NCBI GenBank assembly: GCA_035319125.1
Contig: DATHDG010000013.1
Span: 1-64,000, forward strand
Direction: 5' to 3'
From: Fen-1308 sp035319125
GTDB lineage: Bacteria > Nitrospirota > Thermodesulfovibrionia > Thermodesulfovibrionales > Dissulfurispiraceae
DNA: 64,000 bases
Positions 17,659 through 24,285 of the stretch are shown piece after piece. The notes beneath the pieces are model-generated. The model did no database searches and was not told where the DNA came from. It was given only the letters and a program-made list of their open reading frames with translations. The translations under genes and the position numbers were made by a program. How positions within the stretch are numbered: the first letter of the stretch is position 1; every line of letters starts with the position of its first letter.

Positions 17659-20265
17659 ATGCTTGCGAATGTGGACAGATTGATGCAGGGCGGATGCGCA
17701 ACCGAAAAGAGCGAAAAGCTTTGCCGCGCAAGGGGTGGAGAATCGTGCGCCTTCGATGGAGCGATGATCGTGCTTCAGCCGATAGCGGACGCTGCCCATA
17801 TCATCCACGGCCCCATAGCCTGCTGCGGCAGCTCATGGGAAGGGCGCGGGACTCTGTCATCGAGGGTAGGGGCGAACGGCCGTACGCCTCTACACAAGTG
17901 GGGCTTTACGACAGATATGAGCGAGCTCGATATCGTCTACGGCTCTGAAGAGAAACTTTACCGGGCCATTGTAAAGACGAACGAGGAGGTGCATCCAAGG
18001 GCCATTTTTGTACACGCCACCTGTGTGAGCGGTCTCATCGGCGAAGATATCGAGGCAGTCTGCAAAAAAGCGGAGAGCAGTATCGGCATAAGGGTTATAC
18101 CGGTGAATGCGCCCGGATTTGTGGGGCCGAAAAATCTGGGCAACAGGATTGCCGGCGAGGTACTGCTGGAACATGTCATAGGGACCGGAGAACCACCACG
18201 CATTACCAGTGCCGATATCAACCTTATCGGCGAATACAACATAGCAGGTGATCTCTGGCTCGTCGAGCCCGTTCTGAGGAAGGCAGGCATTAACATCCTG
18301 TCCAGGATTACCGGTGACTCCACTTTCGATGAAATCACGTACGCGCACAGAGCGAAGCTGAATGTGGTTGTATGCAGCCGGGCTCTTATAAATGTGGCAA
18401 AAGAAATGGAACGCAAGTACGGCATTCCCTATGTCGAAGTGTCCTTCTTCGGTAAGACCGAGATGTCGAAAGCCCTTAGGGCGATATGTAAGGGCGTATC
18501 GCCATACGCCCCTACGGCAGTCGAAGCGATTGAGCAGGTCATTGCATCCGAAGAAAATATTCTCGACGAGAAGTTGAGAAAATATGCAAACCTTCGCGGC
18601 AAGAAGGCTGTGCTTTACACCGGCGGAGTAAAAAGCTGGTCGTTCATTTCCGCGCTTTTGGACCTTGGCATCGAAATAGTTGCAGTCGGGACCAAAAAGA
18701 GCACCTTCGAGGATGAGGAAAAAATGAGGGAAATACTCGGTCCGGATGCCCCTCTGGTTGAGGACGTCACACCGAAGAATCTCCTTAAATTACTGAGAGA
18801 GAAAAAAGCCGATATGCTTGTCGCCGGAGGGAGGAACAAATATCTGGCGGTGAAGGAGGGTTATCCTTTTATCGATGTTAATCAGGAAAGGCACAAGCCG
18901 TATGCCGGCTATGAGGGGCTCGTTAATATCGCAGCCGACTTAAGCGCCGGACTGCGGTTTTATGCAAACAGCAGTGGAACATCGTCGGAAACTTGCGCAA
19001 CAGGAGCGGATAAGAGAATTGCAAGTGATGTCCTGATAAATCCGCTGAAGAACTCACAGGCAATCGGCGCGGCTATAGCCTTTCAGGGAATCAATAAGGC
19101 TGTGCCCGTACTCCATGGCGCGCAAGGCTGCAACTTCCTCGGCAAAGTCCTTATCACCAATCACTTCAGGGAGCCGATTGCGCTGGTCAGCTCCAAGCTT
19201 TTTGTGGAAAACGTGGTTATGGGCAGTGAGGAAAACGCGGTCAGGGCTGCTGAGCAGGTCATCGATAAAAGCGGTCCGGACGTGGTCGGCATCCTGACTA
19301 CCGGGCTGGCCGAAGTAAAAGGTGATGATCTGGCAGGTGCGATCAAGATGATCGATAAAGGGGCAACAGAGATCGTGCATGTCAAAACGCCCGACTATGA
19401 GGGTGGGCTGGAAACCGGATACTCCAAGGCTGTCGAAGCGATCATCCGTACTATAGTCGTAAAAGGCACAGGTGCACAAAAAAAGAGCGGTCAGGTCAAC
19501 ATCATCGCCGGACCTCATCTCACTCCCGCCGACTTTACGGAGCTGCGCGAGATGGCGGAGTCTTTCGGTTTGAGGCCGGTCATTGTTCCCGATCTGGCCG
19601 CGTTGGACGGCAGTAGAAAGGGCATGTCAGCCCTGGCCCTGGGAGGCGCGCCTGTTGAGAACATACGAAGCATGGCTGATTCAGAGTTTACTATAGCTAT
19701 CGGTTCAAGTATGCAAGGTGCGGCTGAGATATTAAAAGGAGAATTCGGGATCGAATTCCGTGTATTTGAGAGAATCGCCGGACTTCAGGATACTGATCGC
19801 CTGATGGAGACTCTTTCCGCTCTTAGCGGAAGAGAGATGCCGGCAAGATACGAGCGCAGAAGGCACATTCTGATCGATGGTATGAGAGATGCGCAATTTT
19901 ACTTTGCCAACAAAAGGGCCTGTATTGCATTAGATCCGGACCATAGCGTACAGATGTCGAGGCTGCTTGCTGAAACGGGAATCACGATTACGCAAGCTGT
20001 CGTACCGCATATTGCGGAAGCGGTTTCCTGCATCATGGCCGATGAGACGGAGGTTGGAGACCTTAATTCCATCAGGGCCGGATGCGATATCATTATATCC
20101 AACTCTCATGCCGAGGAGTCGGCGCTGAGGCTAAAGGTGCCGCTATACCAGACAGGGTTTCCCGTTCATAAGCTTATCGGAGTCACAGCGCGGGTGACGA
20201 TTGGGTATACGGGTACTTTGAACAGCATTAACGATATCGGCAACTTACTGATGAAGGCCCATTGA
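17659..20265 (+). CDS. nifEN: Fused NifE-NifN FeMo-cofactor scaffold (NifEN)
   Basis: An 868-aa fusion of the two chains of the scaffold on which the NifB product matures into FeMo-cofactor. The NifE half (about 1-430) has the cluster ligands C30 (GGESCAFDGA), C55 (HGPIACCGSSW) and C122 (HATCVSGLIGED), with GGVKSWS further on. The NifN half (about 450-868) shows VLHGAQGCNFLGK and TTGLAEVKGDD. A short junction (about 430-455) joins them. The same fusion is annotated in Geobacter (from memory). Two palindromic repeats are translated inside the NifE half: V70-T77 and about K278-T286. The first adds about six residues relative to Azotobacter NifE as I recall it. GGAG precedes ATG 17659. Confidence 0.95.
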   Translation: MLANVDRLMQGGCATEKSEKLCRARGGESCAFDGAMIVLQPIADAAHIIHGPIACCGSSWEGRGTLSSRVGANGRTPLHKWGFTTDMSELDIVYGSEEKLYRAIVKTNEEVHPRAIFVHATCVSGLIGEDIEAVCKKAESSIGIRVIPVNAPGFVGPKNLGNRIAGEVLLEHVIGTGEPPRITSADINLIGEYNIAGDLWLVEPVLRKAGINILSRITGDSTFDEITYAHRAKLNVVVCSRALINVAKEMERKYGIPYVEVSFFGKTEMSKALRAICKGVSPYAPTAVEAIEQVIASEENILDEKLRKYANLRGKKAVLYTGGVKSWSFISALLDLGIEIVAVGTKKSTFEDEEKMREILGPDAPLVEDVTPKNLLKLLREKKADMLVAGGRNKYLAVKEGYPFIDVNQERHKPYAGYEGLVNIAADLSAGLRFYANSSGTSSETCATGADKRIASDVLINPLKNSQAIGAAIAFQGINKAVPVLHGAQGCNFLGKVLITNHFREPIALVSSKLFVENVVMGSEENAVRAAEQVIDKSGPDVVGILTTGLAEVKGDDLAGAIKMIDKGATEIVHVKTPDYEGGLETGYSKAVEAIIRTIVVKGTGAQKKSGQVNIIAGPHLTPADFTELREMAESFGLRPVIVPDLAALDGSRKGMSALALGGAPVENIRSMADSEFTIAIGSSMQGAAEILKGEFGIEFRVFERIAGLQDTDRLMETLSALSGREMPARYERRRHILIDGMRDAQFYFANKRACIALDPDHSVQMSRLLAETGITITQAVVPHIAEAVSCIMADETEVGDLNSIRAGCDIIISNSHAEESALRLKVPLYQTGFPVHKLIGVTARVTIGYTGTLNSINDIGNLLMKAH
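17866..17893. repeat. GTAGGGGCG palindrome, copy B (in frame inside nifEN)
   Basis: A 28-nt inverted repeat with 14-nt arms and two mismatches: GTAGGGGCGAACGG and CCGTACGCCTCTAC. It is read as residues VGANGRTPL of NifE, between the conserved RGTLSS and GFTTD blocks where related NifE proteins have a shorter loop. Confidence 0.75.
18488..18515. repeat. GTAGGGGCG palindrome, copy C (in frame inside nifEN)
   Basis: A 28-nt inverted repeat, arms GTAAGGGCGTATCG and CCATACGCCCCTAC, 12 of 14 positions complementary. It is read in a different phase from copy B, giving KGVSPYAPT, in a variable surface region of NifE between the ALRAI and IASEEN segments. Confidence 0.75.
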
Positions 20266-20285
20266 GGGGGCTGAAGGAGGTGCAT

Positions 20286-20687
20286 ATGAAGGTGGCATTT
20301 GCAACTACGGACGGAATCAATGTCGATGAGCATTTCGGAAGGGCGGGCATGTTTGCCGTGTACGAGCTGACTCCGGACCGGTACAGCTTCATTGAAATGA
20401 GAAAATTCGCCGACGGACAGGATGCAACTATAGTCGAGACCAGGGGAATGGGCGATCTGCACGACGAGCGTGTTCAGTCAAAGGTCGAGAAGCTTGCCGA
20501 TTGCAAGATTATCTATCTGACGGAGATAGGCGGGCCGTCTGCGGCGCGGCTTGTCAAGAAAGGCATCATGCCTGTCAAGGTAAAGGAGCCTGTCACTATC
20601 GAGGATTCAATGAACAGGCTGCTTGACACCGTGAAGGGTTCGCCGCCGCCTTGGCTGAAGAAGGCCTTGAACATGAATTCGAATTGA
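20286..20687 (+). CDS. nifX: FeMo-cofactor carrier NifX
   Basis: A 133-aa dinitrogenase iron-molybdenum cofactor-binding protein. KVAFATTDGINVDEHFGRAG at the N-terminus is the family signature, with the His-containing DEHFGRA loop; a KIIYLTEIGGPSAARLVKKGI strand-helix follows. It likely binds NifB-co or VK-cluster in transit between NifB, NifEN and apo-NifDK. GAAGGAGG directly before ATG 20286 fixes the start; a TTG at 20262 overlapping nifEN would add only eight residues. Confidence 0.93.
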   Translation: MKVAFATTDGINVDEHFGRAGMFAVYELTPDRYSFIEMRKFADGQDATIVETRGMGDLHDERVQSKVEKLADCKIIYLTEIGGPSAARLVKKGIMPVKVKEPVTIEDSMNRLLDTVKGSPPPWLKKALNMNSN

Positions 20688-20757
20688 AGCGCATTTTGGC
20701 GCGGTCAATGGAATTGAACGTAAAAAACAAATAACAATAGAAGGGGAGGAACAGGAT

Positions 20758-21075
20758 ATGAAAATGGTAAGGGCTTTTATAAGGCCTGAAAAGGAACAAG
20801 AGGTCGTGCTCGCCCTTGAAGGCGCAGGCTTTCCGTCTCTCACCAAGATGCCGGTCTTCGGACGAGGAAAGCAAAAGGGGCTCCAGGTTGGGCCGGTTCA
20901 TTACGATGAGCTGCCCAAGACGCTGATCATGACCGTAATCGATGACTCCGATGCGGAAGAAGTTATCAAAATCATACAGGACAAGGCGAGATCAGGCTTC
21001 ATAGGCGACGGCAAGATATTCGTCAGTCCGGTTGATCAGGCATACACAATCAGGACGGGAGAGGTAGGGCTATGA
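20758..21075 (+). CDS. nifI1: PII-like nitrogenase regulator NifI1
   Basis: A 105-aa GlnB-family protein. The N-terminal MKMVRAFIRPEKEQEVVLAL, the VFGRGKQKGL T-loop entry and GDGKIFVSPVDQAYTIRTGE C-terminus are those of NifI1 (GlnB1). In archaea and some bacteria NifI1-NifI2 complexes bind NifDK and block it after ammonium addition, with 2-oxoglutarate relieving the block. A good GGGGAGG precedes the ATG. It overlaps nifI2 by 4 bp. Here it lies after nifX rather than between nifH and nifD. Confidence 0.93.
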   Translation: MKMVRAFIRPEKEQEVVLALEGAGFPSLTKMPVFGRGKQKGLQVGPVHYDELPKTLIMTVIDDSDAEEVIKIIQDKARSGFIGDGKIFVSPVDQAYTIRTGEVGL

Positions 21076-21488
21076 AGGAGATCACTGCGATTATCAGACG
21101 GGATAAACTGCCGGATACAAAAAAGGCGCTCGAAGATCTGGGGTATCCGTCTCTTACCATCCAGAGTGTCGAGGGCAGAGGCAGACAGAAAGGCGCCATG
21201 TGTGCTGAAATGGACTCTGAGATGCCTGAAAGTTACTGCACTGCTGTAAAGCTGAAGCCGACCCCTTCGAGCTATGCACTCGAACATACACTGCCCAAAA
21301 TAGCTTTGTATGTGCCGAAGAGGCTGCTAACGATAGTTGTGCCCGACGACTTGGTGACCAAGATAGTCAAGGAGATCATGAGGGTCAACCGGTCAGGCAA
21401 ACCGGGCGACGGCAAGATATTCGTCAGCCCTATCGCGGGCGCGATCAGGGTCAGGACGGGCGAGACGGACGGAGAGGCGATAGCCTGA
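21072..21488 (+). CDS. nifI2: PII-like nitrogenase regulator NifI2
   Basis: A 138-aa second PII protein, longer than NifI1 because of an extended T-loop region (about residues 37-75, including CAEMDSEMPESYCTAVKLKP) typical of NifI2. It retains RGRQKGA and PGDGKIFVSPIAGAIRVRTGE. It is expected to act as a hetero-oligomer with NifI1 in ammonium switch-off of nitrogenase. ATG 21072 overlaps the nifI1 stop (ATGA), suggesting translational coupling and matched amounts. Confidence 0.93.
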   Translation: MKEITAIIRRDKLPDTKKALEDLGYPSLTIQSVEGRGRQKGAMCAEMDSEMPESYCTAVKLKPTPSSYALEHTLPKIALYVPKRLLTIVVPDDLVTKIVKEIMRVNRSGKPGDGKIFVSPIAGAIRVRTGETDGEAIA

Positions 21489-21519
21489 TCAGCCCGAATC
21501 GGAAGGAGGAATATAATAG

Positions 21520-21798
21520 ATGGCGACTGTCATAGGTTATACAAGGGGCGGAGAGACATGGATTCCAAAATTCATCGAGTCCATCGACATACATAAATGC
21601 ATCGGCTGCGGGCGCTGCTATAAAGTCTGCAGCAGGGAAGTTCTGGAACTGATCGAGAAGCCTTTCGAAGGCGAGGATGAGTATGGCGACGATATGGGCA
21701 ACAAGGTCATGTCTGTTGCAAATCCAGCCAACTGCATAGGATGCGAGGCCTGCTCAAGGGCATGCACCAAAAAGTGTCATGTACATGTAGAAATTTAA
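21520..21798 (+). CDS. fdxB: Nif-specific ferredoxin III (FdxB type), 2[4Fe-4S]
   Basis: A 92-aa ferredoxin with two clusters: CIGCGRCYKVC (from about residue 27) and CIGCEACSRACTKKC near the C-terminus, separated by an acidic loop. The opening MATVIGYTRGGETWIPKFI resembles nif-specific ferredoxin III. It may supply electrons to NifH or to cofactor assembly. It is the last gene of the operon, with GGAGG at proper spacing and an intrinsic terminator 26 bp downstream. Confidence 0.92.
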   Translation: MATVIGYTRGGETWIPKFIESIDIHKCIGCGRCYKVCSREVLELIEKPFEGEDEYGDDMGNKVMSVANPANCIGCEACSRACTKKCHVHVEI

Positions 21799-21823
21799 AG
21801 ACGGAGGTAAGACGACGAACAAT

Positions 21824-21853
21824 AAAATACCCTGCCGCCCGGCAGGGTATTTT
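21824..21853 (+). terminator. Intrinsic terminator of the nif operon
   Basis: A perfect 13-bp stem, AAAATACCCTGCC (21824-21836) and GGCAGGGTATTTT (21841-21853), closes a 4-nt loop and runs into GTTTTAT. A-T pairs at the base make it usable in both orientations. Confidence 0.95.
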
Positions 21854-21888
21854 GTTTTATAATTGATGAAACATCCGGGGAGAGGCAT

Positions 21889-23127
21889 ATGGAACCTGCT
21901 GTCAACTTCGAAATGGCAAAACAGCTTTTGCTCGTGCTTGCTGTAATCCTGGCTGCCGGTGCCATTTCCGGGTTCATTTTGCAAAAAATTGATCTTCCGG
22001 ATGTGGCATTATATCTGGTCGCAGGCATCATTGTAGGTCCTGGAGCTGCCGATTTGTTACATGTTCCGACAGAATCTGTCTTGAATCAGATAATACTCAT
22101 CTTCGGCGCCTGCTATATACTTTTTGACGGAGGCGCTTCGGTCAGGCTGACAGTACTGAAGGAAATCTGGATCACGCTTGCGGCGCTCTCGACGGTAGGG
22201 GTGCTTATAATGACGGTGCTTACCGGTCTGGCTTCGCATTATGCTCTCGGATTGCCGCTAATAACATGCGTGCTGCTCGGTTCGGCAATTGCTCCTACGG
22301 ACCCGGCGACCATCATCCCTGTCTTCAGGCAGATAAGAATTAAAAAGAGGGTCTCTCAGGCGCTGATCAGTGAATCCGCTTTCAATGATGCGACCGGCTC
22401 GGTCATTACACTTGCAATACTATCTGTTGCTCTTGGAAATGGTGGATTCTCTGCGCCTGTGATATTGGTGGACCTTCTGAAGCAGACTGTAACAGGCATC
22501 TTCATCGGTACGGCAATGGGATATCTAGGTCTGCTTCTCATCGCACATGAGAAGTTCGACTTTCTAGCCAAATATGCTCCTATAGTAACCCTGATGACTG
22601 TCATTGGAACTTACATGGGTGCAGAAGGCCTCCAAGCAAGCGGCTTCACGGCTGTTTTTATATTTGGCATCATGCTTGGAAACAAAAGAGCGTTCGGATT
22701 TCAGATGAAATATCATGAAAAAGAAAAACTCGATGAATTCGTTGCGAGAACTGCAACTGTCATGAGAATGTTTATTTTTATCCTCCTGGGCTCTCAGGTT
22801 GACTTCAGCCTTATAAAGGAATTCCTGATCGGCGGGGTTATAATTGTTGTCATGTTCATATGTATAGCGCGTCCGATCGCGGTTTTTCTCTGCGCTATGC
22901 CAGACCGACGGGCAAGATGGAATCTGAGGGAGCTGCTATTCATGTGTTGGACCAGAGAGACAGGGGTCATACCTGCAGCTCTTGCCGGATTGCTGATTGG
23001 AAAGAAAGTGCCCGGAGGTCAGGCGATCGCGGCTGTCACCTTTATTGCAATACTTGTGACTATCCTCATCCAATCTACCACGAAAAAATGGCTGGCGGGT
23101 AAATTGGGACTCCTGGAAGACGCATGA
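21889..23127 (+). CDS. CPA1-type Na+/H+ antiporter (NhaP-like)
   Basis: A 412-aa inner-membrane protein with about 11-13 hydrophobic segments. The discontinuous-helix motif APTDPATIIPV and the ion-binding SESAFNDATG (Asn-Asp pair) identify the CPA1 sodium-proton antiporters. No C-terminal TrkA regulatory domain is present. GGGGAGAGG precedes ATG 21889, with TATAAT at 21858-21863 just after the nif terminator as a possible promoter. Ion specificity cannot be read from sequence. Confidence 0.88.
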   Translation: MEPAVNFEMAKQLLLVLAVILAAGAISGFILQKIDLPDVALYLVAGIIVGPGAADLLHVPTESVLNQIILIFGACYILFDGGASVRLTVLKEIWITLAALSTVGVLIMTVLTGLASHYALGLPLITCVLLGSAIAPTDPATIIPVFRQIRIKKRVSQALISESAFNDATGSVITLAILSVALGNGGFSAPVILVDLLKQTVTGIFIGTAMGYLGLLLIAHEKFDFLAKYAPIVTLMTVIGTYMGAEGLQASGFTAVFIFGIMLGNKRAFGFQMKYHEKEKLDEFVARTATVMRMFIFILLGSQVDFSLIKEFLIGGVIIVVMFICIARPIAVFLCAMPDRRARWNLRELLFMCWTRETGVIPAALAGLLIGKKVPGGQAIAAVTFIAILVTILIQSTTKKWLAGKLGLLEDA

Positions 23128-23149
23128 TGAGCCCGTCTTATCAAAGGGT

Positions 23150-23488
23150 ATGGTTCAGATGACGGCAATAGCTTGGGTTATCTTTATCGCGGCTGCGTTG
23201 CTGGAAGTGAGCGGGGATGCCGTCGTCAGAATGGGGCTTCGCGGGAACAGTATTACCTTCATAATGATCGGGTTCGCGGTATTGGGCTCATACGGCCTGG
23301 TTGTCAACATGGTTAAATGGGTTTTTTCTAGGCTTCTTGGCGTCTATGTGACGGTATTTGCGTTGATAAGCATGTTGTTCGGCAAGTTTGTATTTGACGA
23401 AAATATCCTTGGTTCGACCTGGATCGGGTTATTTGTCATCATCTGCGGCGGCATGATAATCCAGTTCGGCGACAGGATAAGGCTATAG
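23150..23488 (+). CDS. Small four-helix membrane protein, SMR/EamA-like
   Basis: A 112-aa protein of four transmembrane helices. The first helix carries a membrane-embedded Glu (ALLEVSGDAVVRMGL) as in the small multidrug resistance family, and the last ends LFVIICGGMIIQFGDRIRL. Overall length and topology fit SMR. Key aromatic residues of EmrE are not all recognisable, so drug efflux is uncertain; a uncharacterised EamA-like branch is equally possible. It follows the antiporter by 22 bp and may share its transcript. Confidence 0.6.
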   Translation: MVQMTAIAWVIFIAAALLEVSGDAVVRMGLRGNSITFIMIGFAVLGSYGLVVNMVKWVFSRLLGVYVTVFALISMLFGKFVFDENILGSTWIGLFVIICGGMIIQFGDRIRL

Positions 23489-23857
23489 ATGAATAGTTTG
23501 CATAACCCCGAGCGTTTCACAAGCATGAAGGGAGGAATGTATCAGTTCAGCACCGTCAACCATGGATAACGCTGCGCTCAAAGTGATTAAGCCTCAAGTC
23601 GATGCGCTGGAAGACCACATAGCCGGGAATTTCATAAGGGTATTTCAAACGCCTCCAATCTAGTCTAAAAAGAATTTATGGATTTGATAATTTCAGAAAG
23701 CATGAAGGTGCCTGCTTATGTTTGGAGGAGAGCTTTGTCCGGGCTGATAGAGGTTGGGCACAAATGCATTCTACGCAATGTCTCAGCTCAAACGCTTATA
23801 ATTTGGAGAAACCAGGATGGTATCAATATGGCGAGGTTAAACTCGATTAGCCCGTAG
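23489..23857 (+). pseudogene. Degraded alpha/beta-hydrolase fragment
   Basis: This stretch has no intact gene, but three frames in succession resemble consecutive parts of an alpha/beta-hydrolase. HNPERF (frame from 23489) matches the HPERV block. VDALEDHIAGNFIRVFQ (frame from 23562) matches ALxDPVDPxFVRxFQ. EFMDLIISESMKVPAYVWR and QTLIIWRNQDGI (frame of 23678) match the ESLKVPARVWR and PTLIxWGDxD blocks. Spacing between blocks is right for one gene with two frameshifts plus stops. The N-terminal nucleophile region is absent. Family matches are from memory. Confidence 0.58.
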
Positions 23858-23922
23858 CATTGCAATTCATTTGCTGGTAAAATTAGGATTACAAATTCGA
23901 CTTATAAATATAGGAGGTTCAT

Positions 23923-24267
23923 ATGAGAGATGATGATTTGGCAAAGGTTGGAGCGGCATTCCTGATAGGCGGTGCGATTGGAGCTGCCATTGCGCTGCTC
24001 TATGCGCCGCAATCGGGAAGAGAAACAAGGAAGGATATCAGAAGGACTGCGAGAAAGGTCAAGAATGAGGCGGTCGATCTGGTCGAAGATACTATCGACA
24101 GGGTTGATGATTTTGTCGACGAGACAAAAGAAAGGGTGAGCGAACTGATAGAAAGGGGCGTGGAACTGTCAGGAGCAGCCAAGAAAGAAATTGTGAAGAC
24201 CCTGGAGCAGGGGCAAAAAGCCCTTGAGAAACAAAAAAACAGGGTCGTGGAGTCGATAGGGCTCTAA
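23923..24267 (+). CDS. YtxH domain protein
   Basis: A 114-aa protein with an N-terminal glycine-rich transmembrane helix (AAFLIGGAIGAAIALLYAPQSG, about residues 9-30), then a long charged amphipathic helix (about 35-105) with repeated V-D-x-V-D/T-K patterns. This is the YtxH layout, linked to envelope stress in Bacillus but of unclear function. AGGAGG before ATG 23923. It precedes mutS2 by 18 bp. Confidence 0.82.
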   Translation: MRDDDLAKVGAAFLIGGAIGAAIALLYAPQSGRETRKDIRRTARKVKNEAVDLVEDTIDRVDDFVDETKERVSELIERGVELSGAAKKEIVKTLEQGQKALEKQKNRVVESIGL

Positions 24268-24285
24268 GCAATTTTCAATAGTTCG

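Noticed and set aside
20700..20725. TTGGCGCGGTCAATGG as a second sigma-54 promoter before nifI1
   Set aside because: The -12 element lacks the required GC; the gene is more simply part of the nifH transcript.
13634..21798. Vanadium or iron-only nitrogenase
   Set aside because: No delta-subunit gene, and NifD/NifK have Mo-type length and motifs.
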